Assembly (NCBI RefSeq): GCF_036237275.1
Contig: NZ_CP108352.1
Coordinates: forward strand, 5,580,001-5,644,000
Length of the DNA: 64,000 nt
From: Streptomyces sp. NBC_01353
GTDB lineage: Bacteria; Actinomycetota; Actinomycetes; Streptomycetales; Streptomycetaceae
Reading direction: 5' to 3'
Shown here: positions 44,030 to 52,460 of the stretch, in pieces
How positions within the stretch are numbered: the first letter of the stretch is position 1
Layout: every line of letters begins with the position of its first letter
Position numbers and translations under genes: made by a program
The notes under the pieces: model-generated
Told to the model about the DNA's origin: nothing
Database searches by the model: none
What the model saw: only the letters and a program-made list of their open reading frames with translations

Positions 44030-44572
44030 ATGACAACGTCGATTCTGGACTCCCGCCCCCTTTTCGAGCTGGGCGCCGAGATTCATATCGCGGCCTCCGC
44101 CGACAAGATCTACTCGATCGTCAGCGACATGCAGCGGCATTCCGAGTGGAGCTCGGAACTCCAGGGCGGCCGGTGGCTGTCCGGAGACCCCGGGACGGTC
44201 GGTGCGATCTTCGAGGGAGAGAACTTCCGCAGCGACGACATCGTGTCCTGGGCGCCGCTCATCCGCGGAATCTGGCACACCAAGTCGGAGGTCGCGGAGA
44301 CCACCCCCGGCCGCGCGTTCCGCTGGAAGATCCACTCCAAGACCGGTGAGCCGCAGGAGCTCACCTGGTCCTTCCTCATCGAGCCTGCCGAGAACGGCGC
44401 CACGCTCTCCCAGACGTTCCGCATGGGATACGCGTCGCCCGGAATCCACGAGATCACCAAGAACATGGACGAGGCCGACAAGCGGAAGTTCATCTCCGAC
44501 TGGACGGCGAAGATGACCCGGGACGTCACCGAGACGCTGGGCAGGATCAAGGTCGTCGTCGAGAAGGACTGA
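44030..44572 (+). CDS. SRPBCC family protein (polyketide cyclase/dehydrase-like)
   Basis: A 180-residue START/Bet v1-like small-molecule-binding protein: EIHIAASADKIYSIVSDMQRHSEWSSELQGGRW at the start, then IVSWAPLIRGIWHTKSEV and the long C-terminal helix. The family holds hydrophobic or aromatic ligands in a cavity and sometimes catalyses cyclisation. No polyketide synthase is present, so aromatase work on a polyketide is unlikely. It may bind or position the aromatic product, or guide a coupling or ring closure. Confidence 0.8.
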   Translation: MTTSILDSRPLFELGAEIHIAASADKIYSIVSDMQRHSEWSSELQGGRWLSGDPGTVGAIFEGENFRSDDIVSWAPLIRGIWHTKSEVAETTPGRAFRWKIHSKTGEPQELTWSFLIEPAENGATLSQTFRMGYASPGIHEITKNMDEADKRKFISDWTAKMTRDVTETLGRIKVVVEKD

Positions 44573-44658
44573 CGCCCTCCGCCACCAGGAACGACGCATC
44601 GACGGGCCGGCCCCCAAGGGGCCGGCCCGACGCGCGCCAGGCCCGCACCGGGCCTAGG

Positions 44659-44818
44659 TCCGTCCCGCGGAACCGCCCGCGCGCCAGGCCCGCATCGGGC
44701 CGCATGTCCGTGCGGAGGACCGCCCCCGCGCCCGCCGCGCGCAGCGCCCACCTCCGTACCGCAGAACCGCCCGCGCCGCGCGCCGGCGTGTGTCCGTACC
44801 GCAGAACCGCCCGCGCCC
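44659..44818. repeat. Four degenerate repeats upstream of the multicopper oxidase
   Basis: The 424-base gap 44573-44996 holds no gene. Four imperfect copies of TCCGTACCGCAGAACCGCCC(GCGC) begin at 44659, 44707, 44753 and 44793 (steps of 48, 46 and 40 bases), joined by GC-rich spacers. Copies 3 and 4 are nearly identical. Their role is unknown: they could be a slippage-expanded spacer or a multi-site regulator target. A mixed ribosome site AAGGAG lies at 44948-44953. Confidence 0.6.
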
Positions 44819-44996
44819 AGGTCCGCGCCCCCGCCCGCGACCGCGCCGGGCCCCCACGAGCCGCCCCCGCGCCGCCCCGTCGCGCGCCGGGGCCGTCGGA
44901 CCCCCACACCCCCACAGCCCCCACACCCCCCCCACAGAGCACAGAGCAAGGAGATACGGGTGCGCACAGGGCGCGCCCATGACGAGGGGAATCCCC

Positions 44997-46436
44997 ATGC
45001 TTTCCAGACGACGGTTCATCGGTGCCGCCCTGGCGACAGGCGGCACGGTGGCCACCGGCGCAGCCCTGACCCCGCTGCTCGGCGCGGCATCGGCCACCGC
45101 GGCCGACGCGACCGCCGTCGCGTTCTTCACCCGGCCGATGCCTCTGCCGCAGGTCATCGCGCCCAGCTCGACCGCCAACGGCGTCGACACCTACAACATC
45201 TCGATCAAGCGGACCACCAAGGAGATCCTGCCCGGACAGCTCACCGAGGTCTTCACCTTCAACGGCGGCTTCCCCGGACTCATCCGGGCCACGTCAGGCC
45301 GCCCGGTCGTCATCAACCAGTACAACAAGCTGGACATGCCGACCTCGATCCATCTGCACGGCGGGCACGTCGCCCCCGAGCACGACGGGGACCCGATGGC
45401 CACCATCGCCCCCGGCGGCGTGCGCACGTACCACTACCCGAACCGGCAGGGCCACGCCCCGCTCTGGCTGCACGACCACGCCCACCACATGGAGTCCGAG
45501 CACGTCTACCGCGGCCTCTCCGCGTTCTACCTGCTCACCGATGCCGAGGAGCGGGCGCTCCCGCTGCCCTCCGGCGTGTACGACGTGCCGATCATGCTGC
45601 GCGAGGGGCATTTCGACACGGCCGGGCAACTCGTCTACACCATGGACGACTTCCGCAGCCGGTCGACCATCATGGCCAACGGCAGGGCCTGGCCGTATTT
45701 CCAGGTCGCGGCCCGCAAGTACCGCTTCCGGCTGCTCAATTCCACCAATCTGCGGTTCTTCACCCTGCGGCTCGCGGACGGCTCACCGTTCATCCAGATC
45801 GGTTCCGACGGCGGCCTCCTGGAGCGACCTTTCTCCACCGACACCGTCGCCCTCTCGCCGGGCGAACGCGCCGAGGTCGTCATCGACTTCTCCCGCTATC
45901 CCGTCGGCACCCAGCTCGTCCTGGAGAACACCGAGGGCCCGGGACCGGCCGAACTGACCGGCAAGGTGCTGCGCTTCGACGTGGTGAAGACCGCGTCCGA
46001 CCCCAGCGCCGTACCCGCCACGCTGCGCACCCTGCCCGCGCTGCCGGCCGTCACCGGCCGACGGACCGTCGTCATGAGCATGGACGAGGACGGGCGGCCC
46101 GCCCCGCAGGGCTACATGGACGGAAAGGTCTACGACCACCACCGCATCGACAACACCGTCCCCTGGGGCGGTTCGGAAATCTGGACGGTCACCAACAGCA
46201 ATCAAGCCATTCCGCACAATTTCCATATTCACCTGGTGCAGTTCCGTGTACTGGAACGCAACGGAAATCCGCCCGGTCCTGCCGAGGCGGGACTCAAGGA
46301 CACGATCCGCGTCATGCCCGGCGAGACGGTGAAGTTCCAGGCAACATTCGACAGCTATCGCGGAAAGTACCTGTACCACTGCCACATGCTCGACCACGCG
46401 GCCATGGGAATGATGGCCCAGATGGAAGTCGTATGA
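44997..46436 (+). CDS. Tat-exported multicopper oxidase
   Basis: A 479-residue protein starting MLSRRRFIGAALATGG, a twin-arginine signal, so it is exported folded with copper. Copper ligands are visible in HLHGGH (near 118), HDHAHH (near 155), PHNFHIHLVQF (near 405) and YHCHMLDHAAMGMM (near 455, including the type 1 Cys and axial Met). Three cupredoxin domains fit the length. ATG 44997 has GAGGGGA just upstream; ATG 44979 is an alternative. Relatives are bilirubin oxidases, CotA and phenoxazinone synthase. A likely substrate is an o-aminophenol such as 3-hydroxyanthranilate, giving an oxidised or dimeric phenoxazinone. Confidence 0.92.
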   Translation: MLSRRRFIGAALATGGTVATGAALTPLLGAASATAADATAVAFFTRPMPLPQVIAPSSTANGVDTYNISIKRTTKEILPGQLTEVFTFNGGFPGLIRATSGRPVVINQYNKLDMPTSIHLHGGHVAPEHDGDPMATIAPGGVRTYHYPNRQGHAPLWLHDHAHHMESEHVYRGLSAFYLLTDAEERALPLPSGVYDVPIMLREGHFDTAGQLVYTMDDFRSRSTIMANGRAWPYFQVAARKYRFRLLNSTNLRFFTLRLADGSPFIQIGSDGGLLERPFSTDTVALSPGERAEVVIDFSRYPVGTQLVLENTEGPGPAELTGKVLRFDVVKTASDPSAVPATLRTLPALPAVTGRRTVVMSMDEDGRPAPQGYMDGKVYDHHRIDNTVPWGGSEIWTVTNSNQAIPHNFHIHLVQFRVLERNGNPPGPAEAGLKDTIRVMPGETVKFQATFDSYRGKYLYHCHMLDHAAMGMMAQMEVV

Positions 46437-46579
46437 ACAGTGGACCAACCGACCTGATGGATTTTCCGCCCACTTGACTTAGTGCGTCCGGCTTCATTGG
46501 CCGCGAGCCAGTCAACGACGGATGATCCGAGGGAATTACGGGCCGGCCGGCCCAGTCGCGGCACACCCATTCGCACGTC

Positions 46580-46601
46580 ACCGGTTCGTCGGACCGGTTC
46601 G
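46580..46601 (+). promoter_or_regulatory. Direct repeat upstream of the 3-hydroxyanthranilate operon
   Basis: Two copies of ACCGGTTCG (46580-46588 and 46593-46601), 13 bases apart, lie about 90 bases before the DAHP synthase start in a 253-base gap with no gene. SARP activators bind short direct repeats at promoters of this kind. Spacing is not the usual 11 bases, so this is a weak call. Confidence 0.35.
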
Positions 46602-46689
46602 GTTGCCCGCCCGGCCGGCCCTTTTCGGATCTCCGCCTCGAAGAATCCCACCCGCACCCGTCGTCCTGTCGTCTTAGGAGAGACTCCCT

Positions 46690-47862
46690 GTGGACAACAC
46701 TCTGCTCGACATCCGGCGAAGGCCGGCTCTGCAACAGCCCGTGTGGGACGACGCCTCGCAGGTGGAGCGCGTACGGGAGGAGCTGAGCGTCCGCCCCGCC
46801 CTGGTCAGCCCCCAGGATGTGCACACCCTGCGCACCCTGCTCGCCAGGGTCGCCGCGGGCGAGGCCGTGATCGTCCAGTCCGGCGACTGCTCCGAGGACC
46901 CCGACGAGTCCACCGCCCAGCACGTCGCCCGCAAGGCCGCCGTCCTCGACCTGCTCGCCGGCGCCATGAAGATGATCACGCACAAGCCGGTGATCCGGGT
47001 GGGCCGCATGGCCGGCCAGTTCGCCAAGCCGCGCTCCAACGACACCGAGAAGGTCGGCGAGCTCGAACTCCCCGTCTACCGCGGGCACATGGTCAACGGC
47101 CCCGAACCCGACGCGGAGTCCCGCCGTCCCGACCCGCTGCGCCTGCTCACCGGGTACATGGCCGCCAACGACATCATGGGCCACCTCGGCTGGCGCAAGC
47201 CCGTCGGCCGCCCGGCCATCGACCCGCCGGTCTGGACGAGCCACGAGGCACTGCTCCTCGACTACGAGGTGCCGATGCTCCGCCGCGACGACGAGGGCCG
47301 ACTGCTGCTCGCCTCCACCCACTTCCCGTGGATCGGCGAACGCACCCGCCAGACCGACGGCGCCCATGTCGCCCTGCTCGCCGAGGTCGTCAACCCGGTC
47401 GCCTGCAAGGTCGGGCCCAGCATGACCCCCGACGAGCTGCTCACCCTCTGCGAGATCCTCGACCCGGCCCGCGAGCCCGGCCGGCTCACCCTCATCGCCC
47501 GTATGGGCGCCGACAAGGTCGCCCAGAAGCTGCCGCAGCTCGTCGAGGCGGTCCGCGCCGCCGGCCACCCGGTGATCTGGCTGACCGACCCCATGCACGG
47601 CAACACCGTCACCGCCCCCGGGGGACTCAAGACCCGCTACACCACCACCGTCGAGCGGGAGATCTCCGAGTTCCAGCTCGCCGTGCGCTCCTCCGGCGGC
47701 ATCGCCGGCGGCGTCCACCTGGAGACCACCCCCGACGACGTCACCGAGTGCGTCCTCGGCGAGCAGTGGGTCGGCCGCTGCGGCGAGTACTACACCAGCT
47801 TCTGCGACCCGCGGCTCAACCCCGGGCAGGCCGTCACCGTCATCTCGGCCTGGCGCGCCTGA
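46690..47862 (+). CDS. Class II (plant-type) DAHP synthase, PhzC-like
   Basis: A 390-residue enzyme joining phosphoenolpyruvate and erythrose 4-phosphate, the first shikimate-pathway step. Family motifs are visible: VIVQSGDCSEDPDES (near 58-72), IRVGRMAGQFAKPRS (near 100-114), NPVACKVGPSMTP (near 237-249) and WLTDPMHGNT (near 297). The copy is shorter than primary-metabolism class II enzymes (about 450 residues), as in PhzC of phenazine clusters, where it boosts chorismate supply and escapes feedback control. The GTG has AGGAGAG upstream. It is the first gene of the 3-hydroxyanthranilate operon. Confidence 0.93.
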   Translation: MDNTLLDIRRRPALQQPVWDDASQVERVREELSVRPALVSPQDVHTLRTLLARVAAGEAVIVQSGDCSEDPDESTAQHVARKAAVLDLLAGAMKMITHKPVIRVGRMAGQFAKPRSNDTEKVGELELPVYRGHMVNGPEPDAESRRPDPLRLLTGYMAANDIMGHLGWRKPVGRPAIDPPVWTSHEALLLDYEVPMLRRDDEGRLLLASTHFPWIGERTRQTDGAHVALLAEVVNPVACKVGPSMTPDELLTLCEILDPAREPGRLTLIARMGADKVAQKLPQLVEAVRAAGHPVIWLTDPMHGNTVTAPGGLKTRYTTTVEREISEFQLAVRSSGGIAGGVHLETTPDDVTECVLGEQWVGRCGEYYTSFCDPRLNPGQAVTVISAWRA

Positions 47863-47908
47863 CGCGCCCCCGCCCCTTATCCCGTACCGGAACCACGGAG
47901 GTAGTGAG

Positions 47909-48679
47909 ATGCAGGACAAGATCGCCCTCGTCACCGGCGCCGCGGGCGGCATCGGCGCCGCGGTGGTCCGCGCGCTCGCCGAGCGCGGTGTGACCGTCGC
48001 CGCCGTCGACCGGGACGAGTCCACGCTGAAGCAGCGCGTCGCCGCCTTCGTCGTCGAGGGGCTGCCCGTCGAGGCCTTCCCCGCCGACGTCACCGACAGC
48101 GCCCAGGTCACCGCCCTGGTCGACGAGGCCGAGCGGCGCCTCGGCCCGATCGACTACCTCGTCAACGCGGCCGGCGTCCTGCGCCTCGGCCCCGTCCGCA
48201 CCTTCTCCGACGAGGACTGGGCGGCCACCTTCGCCGTCAACGCCACCGGCGTCTTCCAGGTCTCCCGCGCCGTCGTCGACCGGATGATCCCGCGCGGTTC
48301 CGGCGCCCTCGTCACCGTCGCCTCCAACGCGGCCAACACCCCGCGCACCGAGATGGCCGCGTACGCCGCCTCCAAGGCCGCGGCCTCCCTCTTCACCAAG
48401 TCGCTGGGGTTGGAGGTCGCGCCCTACGGCATCCGCTGCAACCTGGTCGCGCCCGGCTCCACGGACACCCCGATGCTCTCCTCGATGTGGCACGACGAGA
48501 CCGGGCCCCAGGGCACGATCGAGGGCCGCCCCGAGGCGTTCCGCGTCGGCATCCCGCTCAAGAAGCTGGCCCTGCCCACCGACATCGCCGAGGCCGTCGT
48601 CTTCCTCCTGTCGGACCAGGCGTCCCACATCACGCTGCACGACCTCACCGTCGACGGCGGCGCGTCCCTCGGCGTCTGA
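47909..48679 (+). CDS. SDR, probable 2,3-dihydro-3-hydroxyanthranilate dehydrogenase
   Basis: A 256-residue short-chain dehydrogenase close in form to 2,3-dihydro-2,3-dihydroxybenzoate dehydrogenases (EntA/DhbA): [16 protein letters not shown] (residues about 8-23), NAAGVLRLG (near 87) and [21 protein letters not shown] with Tyr-x3-Lys (near 150). Between a DAHP synthase and a PhzD-type isochorismatase, the expected substrate is trans-2,3-dihydro-3-hydroxyanthranilate, oxidised with NAD+ to 3-hydroxyanthranilate, as proposed in other actinomycete 3-HAA pathways. A siderophore DHBA role is unlikely because the isochorismatase is PhzD-like and no NRPS is present. Confidence 0.88.
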   Translation: MQDKIALVTGAAGGIGAAVVRALAERGVTVAAVDRDESTLKQRVAAFVVEGLPVEAFPADVTDSAQVTALVDEAERRLGPIDYLVNAAGVLRLGPVRTFSDEDWAATFAVNATGVFQVSRAVVDRMIPRGSGALVTVASNAANTPRTEMAAYAASKAAASLFTKSLGLEVAPYGIRCNLVAPGSTDTPMLSSMWHDETGPQGTIEGRPEAFRVGIPLKKLALPTDIAEAVVFLLSDQASHITLHDLTVDGGASLGV

Positions 48680-48726
48680 GCAACCCCTCAACCGCGTACC
48701 CGCACACACGTCACGAGAGGACGGTC

Positions 48727-49350
48727 ATGGCCGGGATACCCCCCATCGAGGCCTATCCGTTGCCGACGGCCGGCGCCCTGCCGCCGGTCACCCCGCACTG
48801 GACCGTGGACCCGGACCGCGCCGTGCTGCTCGTCCACGACATGCAGCGCTACTTCCTGGCGCCGTTCCCCTCGCCGCTGCGCGAGGAGATCATCGCCAAC
48901 GCGGCCCTGCTCCGCGACCGTTGCGCGGCCCACGGCATCCCCGTCGCGTACACCGCCCAGCCCGGCGGCATGACCCCCGAACAGCGCGGTCTCCTCGCCG
49001 ACTTCTGGGGCCCCGGGATGCGCCTCGACCCCGCCGACCGCGAGATCGTCGAGCCGCTCGCGCCCGCCTCGGGCGACTGGCTGCTCACCAAGTGGCGCTA
49101 CAGCGCCTTCTTCAAGACGGACCTCCTTGAGCGGATGCGCTTCCACGGCCGCGACCAGCTGATCATCTGCGGGGTCTACGCCCACATCGGCGTGCTCGCC
49201 AGCGCCGTCGAGTCGTTCACCCACGACATCGAGACCTTCCTGGTCGCCGACGCCGTCGGCGACTTCACCGAGGCCGAGCACCGATCGGCCGTCGCGTACG
49301 CGGCCAAGCGCTGCGCCGTCGTCACCACCGCCAAGGAGGTGCTGGGGTGA
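48727..49350 (+). CDS. phzD: Isochorismatase, PhzD type (ADIC to DHHA)
   Basis: A 207-residue hydrolase of exactly PhzD length. It starts [16 protein letters not shown] and keeps the PhzD active-site residues at the same numbers: Asp38 (VHDMQRYF), Gln78 (YTAQPGG), Arg87 (EQRGLL) and Lys122 ([10 protein letters not shown]). The enzyme removes pyruvate from 2-amino-2-deoxyisochorismate to give trans-2,3-dihydro-3-hydroxyanthranilate. No aryl-carrier domain is attached. Its end overlaps the next gene in a GTGA junction. Without phzF, phzB and phzG, the DHHA formed here should go to 3-hydroxyanthranilate, not phenazine. Confidence 0.95.
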   Translation: MAGIPPIEAYPLPTAGALPPVTPHWTVDPDRAVLLVHDMQRYFLAPFPSPLREEIIANAALLRDRCAAHGIPVAYTAQPGGMTPEQRGLLADFWGPGMRLDPADREIVEPLAPASGDWLLTKWRYSAFFKTDLLERMRFHGRDQLIICGVYAHIGVLASAVESFTHDIETFLVADAVGDFTEAEHRSAVAYAAKRCAVVTTAKEVLG

Positions 49351-51248
49351 ACACACCGGCCCGTACCGACCTGCTGAGCCGGATCCTCGGCCCGAACCCG
49401 CCCGCCTTCGCCGTGCTGCACCGGCCCGAGACCACCGGACCCGGCGCACTCGACCTGCTGACCGGCGAGATCTCGCGGCCCGAGACCCTCGCCGACCTCC
49501 CGCTGCGCGAGGACGGACCGGGCACCGCGCGCCACGAGGTCCTCGCCGTCGTCCCGTACCGCCAGATCGGCGAGCGCGGCTACGACCGGACCGACGACGG
49601 CGCCCCGCTCATCGCGATGAGCGTCACCGAGCAGACCACCGTCCCGCTCGACACCGTCCTCGCCGCGATCCCCGACGTCCCGATCACCCTCGCCGACGGC
49701 AGCTTCGACGTCGACGACGAGGCGTACGCCGAGATCGTGCGCCGGGTCGTCGCCGACGAGATCGGCACCGGCGAGGGCGCCAACTTCGTCATCCGCCGCT
49801 CCTTCACCGTCGAGATCACCGACTACGGCCCCGGCAGCGCGCTGACCTTCTTCCGCCGGCTCCTGGAACGCGAGTCGGGCGCGTACTGGACCTTCCTCAT
49901 CCACACCGGGGACCGCACCTTCGTCGGTGCGTCCCCCGAGCGGCACGTCAGCCTCGCCGACGGCACCGCCGTCATGAACCCCATCAGCGGCACCTACCGT
50001 TATCCGGCCTCCGGCCCCACGCTCCCGGGCGTCCTCGAATTCCTCGCCGACCGCAAGGAGGCCGACGAGCTGTACATGGTCGTCGACGAGGAACTGAAGA
50101 TGATGGCCCGGATCTGTGAGGGCGGAGGCCGGATCGTCGGCCCGTACCTCAAGGAGATGGCCCGGCTCGCCCACACCGAGTACTTCATCGAGGGCCAGAC
50201 CGACCGCGACCCGCGCGAGATCCTGCGCGAGACGCTCTTCGCCCCGACGGTGACGGGCTCACCCCTGGAGAGCGCCTGCAAGGTGATCTCCAAGTACGAG
50301 CCCCACGGCCGGGGTTACTACAGCGGGATCGCCGCCCTCATCGGCCGCGACGCGCTCGGCGGCCGGGCCATGGACTCCGCCATCCTCATCCGCACCGCCG
50401 ACATCGACGCGGGCGGCCGGGTCTCCATCGGCGTCGGCGCGACCCTGGTGCGCCACTCCGACCCGGTGTCGGAGGTCGCCGAGACCCGCGCCAAGGCCGC
50501 CGGGCTGCTCTCCGCGCTCCAGGACGACGGAGGCTCCCGCTTCCGCGCCCACCCGCGCGTACGCGAGGCGCTGGAGCGGCGCAACGCCACCATCGCCGGC
50601 TTCTGGCTGGCGGAGGAGTCGGGCCGCGGCAGGCCCGATCCCGCCCTCGCCGGACAGCGCGTCCTGATCGTCGACGCCGAGGACACGTTCACCTCGATGA
50701 TCGGACAGCAAGTCCGTGCCATGGGGCCGGAAGTGACGGTCCGTCGCTTCGACGAGGAGTACGACTTCGACGGCTACGACCTCGTCATCATGGGCCCCGG
50801 CCCCGGTGATCCGCGCGAGGCCGGGCATCCCAAGATCGCGCATCTGCGGGAGGCCGTCGCCGGACTGCTGAGCGAGCGCCGGCCGTTCCTCGCGGTCTGC
50901 CTCAGCCACCAGGTCCTCAGCCTGCGCCTCGGCCTGGACCTCGCCCGCCGGGAGGTGCCCAACCAGGGCGTCCAGAAGGAGATCGACCTCTTCGGCGCGC
51001 GGGAACGCGTCGGCTTCTACAACACGTTCGCGGCGCGCTGCCACGAGGACGGCTTCCTGCACCCGGAGTTCGGTTCCGTGGAGGTCAGCCGGGACCCGGA
51101 GACCGGCGAGGTGCACGCCCTGCGCGGCACGGGCTTCGCGTCGATGCAGTTCCACGCCGAGTCGGTGCTCACCCAGAGCGGTCCGCGGATCGTCGCGTCG
51201 ATGCTGGGCGGCCTTGTGAAGAGCGGTGTGGTGCAGGCGCCGCGGTAA
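49347..51248 (+). CDS. phzE: 2-amino-2-deoxyisochorismate synthase, PhzE type
   Basis: A 633-residue fusion. Residues 1-410 are the chorismate-using anthranilate synthase component I-like domain ([60 protein letters not shown]). From about 430 to the end it is a glutaminase of the triad type ([12 protein letters not shown], nucleophile Cys in [15 protein letters not shown], and His-Glu in [13 protein letters not shown]). It makes ADIC from chorismate and glutamine without releasing pyruvate, as PhzE does. GTG start coupled to phzD. It converges on the nitrite operon, with a bidirectional terminator between them. Confidence 0.95.
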   Translation: MNTPARTDLLSRILGPNPPAFAVLHRPETTGPGALDLLTGEISRPETLADLPLREDGPGTARHEVLAVVPYRQIGERGYDRTDDGAPLIAMSVTEQTTVPLDTVLAAIPDVPITLADGSFDVDDEAYAEIVRRVVADEIGTGEGANFVIRRSFTVEITDYGPGSALTFFRRLLERESGAYWTFLIHTGDRTFVGASPERHVSLADGTAVMNPISGTYRYPASGPTLPGVLEFLADRKEADELYMVVDEELKMMARICEGGGRIVGPYLKEMARLAHTEYFIEGQTDRDPREILRETLFAPTVTGSPLESACKVISKYEPHGRGYYSGIAALIGRDALGGRAMDSAILIRTADIDAGGRVSIGVGATLVRHSDPVSEVAETRAKAAGLLSALQDDGGSRFRAHPRVREALERRNATIAGFWLAEESGRGRPDPALAGQRVLIVDAEDTFTSMIGQQVRAMGPEVTVRRFDEEYDFDGYDLVIMGPGPGDPREAGHPKIAHLREAVAGLLSERRPFLAVCLSHQVLSLRLGLDLARREVPNQGVQKEIDLFGARERVGFYNTFAARCHEDGFLHPEFGSVEVSRDPETGEVHALRGTGFASMQFHAESVLTQSGPRIVASMLGGLVKSGVVQAPR

Positions 51249-51268
51249 GGAGCGGCAGGGCGCACATG

Positions 51269-51303
51269 ACGCGGCGCCGCCGGAGACCCCGGCGGCGCCG
51301 CGT
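51269..51303. terminator. Bidirectional terminator between the 3-HAA and nitrite operons
   Basis: ACGCGGCGCCGCCGG (51269-51283) and CCGGCGGCGCCGCGT (51289-51303) form a perfect 15-bp stem with a 5-base loop. It lies 21 bases after phzE and 45 bases from the stop of the convergent NirB-like gene. Confidence 0.85.
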
Positions 51304-51347
51304 CGTGCTGTTCCAGGACCGTTCAAGAATCCACCGGCCCGGGGAGT

Positions 51348-52460
51348 TCAGGGGCGCGCCGCGCCGACCTCGACCCGGCCGAGCAGGGTCCGTCCGTCCG
51401 GCGCCAGGACCAGCTTCCGGTAGCGGCCGCCGGCCCGGTCGGCCTCGCTGAACTCGATCGCGCCCTCGGTACGGGCGTGGATGTCGCCGAAGCCCGAGAC
51501 CCCGATGCCCAGCAGCTTGAGCCGCGTCGGCTGGCCGGTGTCCGTGAACGGCGTGTGGTCGAGGCCCAGGAGCTGTCGGGCCGCGGAGGCGGCCATCCGC
51601 AGGCCGGGGGCGACGAGCCCGTGGCAGCGGCCCTCGACGGCGGCGCACTCGCCGACCGCCCAGATCCGCTCGTCCGCGGTCCGCAGCCGGTCGTCGACGA
51701 GGAACCCGCCACGTTCGCCGGTCGCCAGACCCGCCCCCGCGGCGAGCTCGTCACGGGGCCGTATCCCGGCGGAGAAGACGACGAGGTCGGCCTCGATCTC
51801 CGTACCGTCCGCGAGCCGCACCCGGTCCGGCTCCACGGACGCCGTCGTCACCCCGCAGTGCACCTCGACACCGAGGTCCCGCACCAGCGTGCCGAGGAGC
51901 CGGCCGCCGCCCGCGTCCACCTGGAGCGGCATCAGGCGCGGGGCGGCCTCCACCACATGCGGGCGCATCCCGAGGTGCCGCAGCGCGTCGGCGGCCTCCA
52001 GGCCGAGCAGCCCGCCGCCGATGACGACACCGGGGCGGCCGGGGCGCGCGGCGGCGCGGATCGCGTCGATGTCCTCGACCGTCCGGTACGTGAAGCAGTG
52101 CGGCCGGTCGTGACCGGGGACGGGCGGTACGAACGGCCGGGACCCGGTGGCCAGGACCAGCGCGTCGTAGCCGAGGCGCGTCCCGTCGGCGCACCGCACG
52201 GTCCGCCGCTCCCGGTCGATGCCGGTCACGGTCGTCGAAAGACGCACGTCCACCAGGGAGTCGGGGGCGGGCAGCGCGAGATCGGCGGGCGTCGGGCCGG
52301 AGACGAGGGAGGAGAGCGCGACCCGGTCGTATGCCCCGCGCGGCTCCTCCCCGAGCACGACCACCCGCCATCCGTCGGTCCGGTCCAGGGTGCGCAGCTC
52401 CGTGACGAGCCGGTGCCCGACGGGCCCGTACCCGGCGACGACCAGCGTCCGGCGGCTCAT
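51348..52460 (-). CDS. NirB-like FAD/NAD(P)-binding protein without the sirohaem half
   Basis: A 370-residue protein equal to the N-terminal FAD/NAD domain of the nitrite reductase large subunit NirB: VVAGYGPVGHRLVTEL with the FAD fold, YDALVLATGSRPFVPPVPG, VVIGGGLLGLEAADALRHLG, IWAVGECA. NirB normally continues with a [2Fe-2S] region and a sirohaem/4Fe-4S catalytic domain to about 850 residues. Here the frame simply ends, with no remnant downstream before the terminator. Thus it can pass electrons but cannot reduce nitrite. ATGA overlap with the preceding gene. It may be a second electron donor to the nitrate reductase. Confidence 0.85.
   Translation of the reverse strand: MSRRTLVVAGYGPVGHRLVTELRTLDRTDGWRVVVLGEEPRGAYDRVALSSLVSGPTPADLALPAPDSLVDVRLSTTVTGIDRERRTVRCADGTRLGYDALVLATGSRPFVPPVPGHDRPHCFTYRTVEDIDAIRAAARPGRPGVVIGGGLLGLEAADALRHLGMRPHVVEAAPRLMPLQVDAGGGRLLGTLVRDLGVEVHCGVTTASVEPDRVRLADGTEIEADLVVFSAGIRPRDELAAGAGLATGERGGFLVDDRLRTADERIWAVGECAAVEGRCHGLVAPGLRMAASAARQLLGLDHTPFTDTGQPTRLKLLGIGVSGFGDIHARTEGAIEFSEADRAGGRYRKLVLAPDGRTLLGRVEVGAARP

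Noticed and set aside
44960-46477. Alternative frame with a strong AAGGAG site at the multicopper oxidase
   Set aside because: A GTG at 44960 has a better ribosome site, but the frame is Arg/Pro-rich without any copper motif; the oxidase frame is certain.
47909-48679. Catechol siderophore (2,3-dihydroxybenzoate) dehydrogenase
   Set aside because: No isochorismate synthase, aryl-carrier isochorismatase, DHB-AMP ligase with NRPS, or siderophore transport genes were seen.
46690-51248. Phenazine gene cluster
   Set aside because: PhzC-, PhzD- and PhzE-like genes are present, but phzF, phzA/B and phzG are not seen in the window. An SDR takes the place of phzF, pointing to 3-hydroxyanthranilate.
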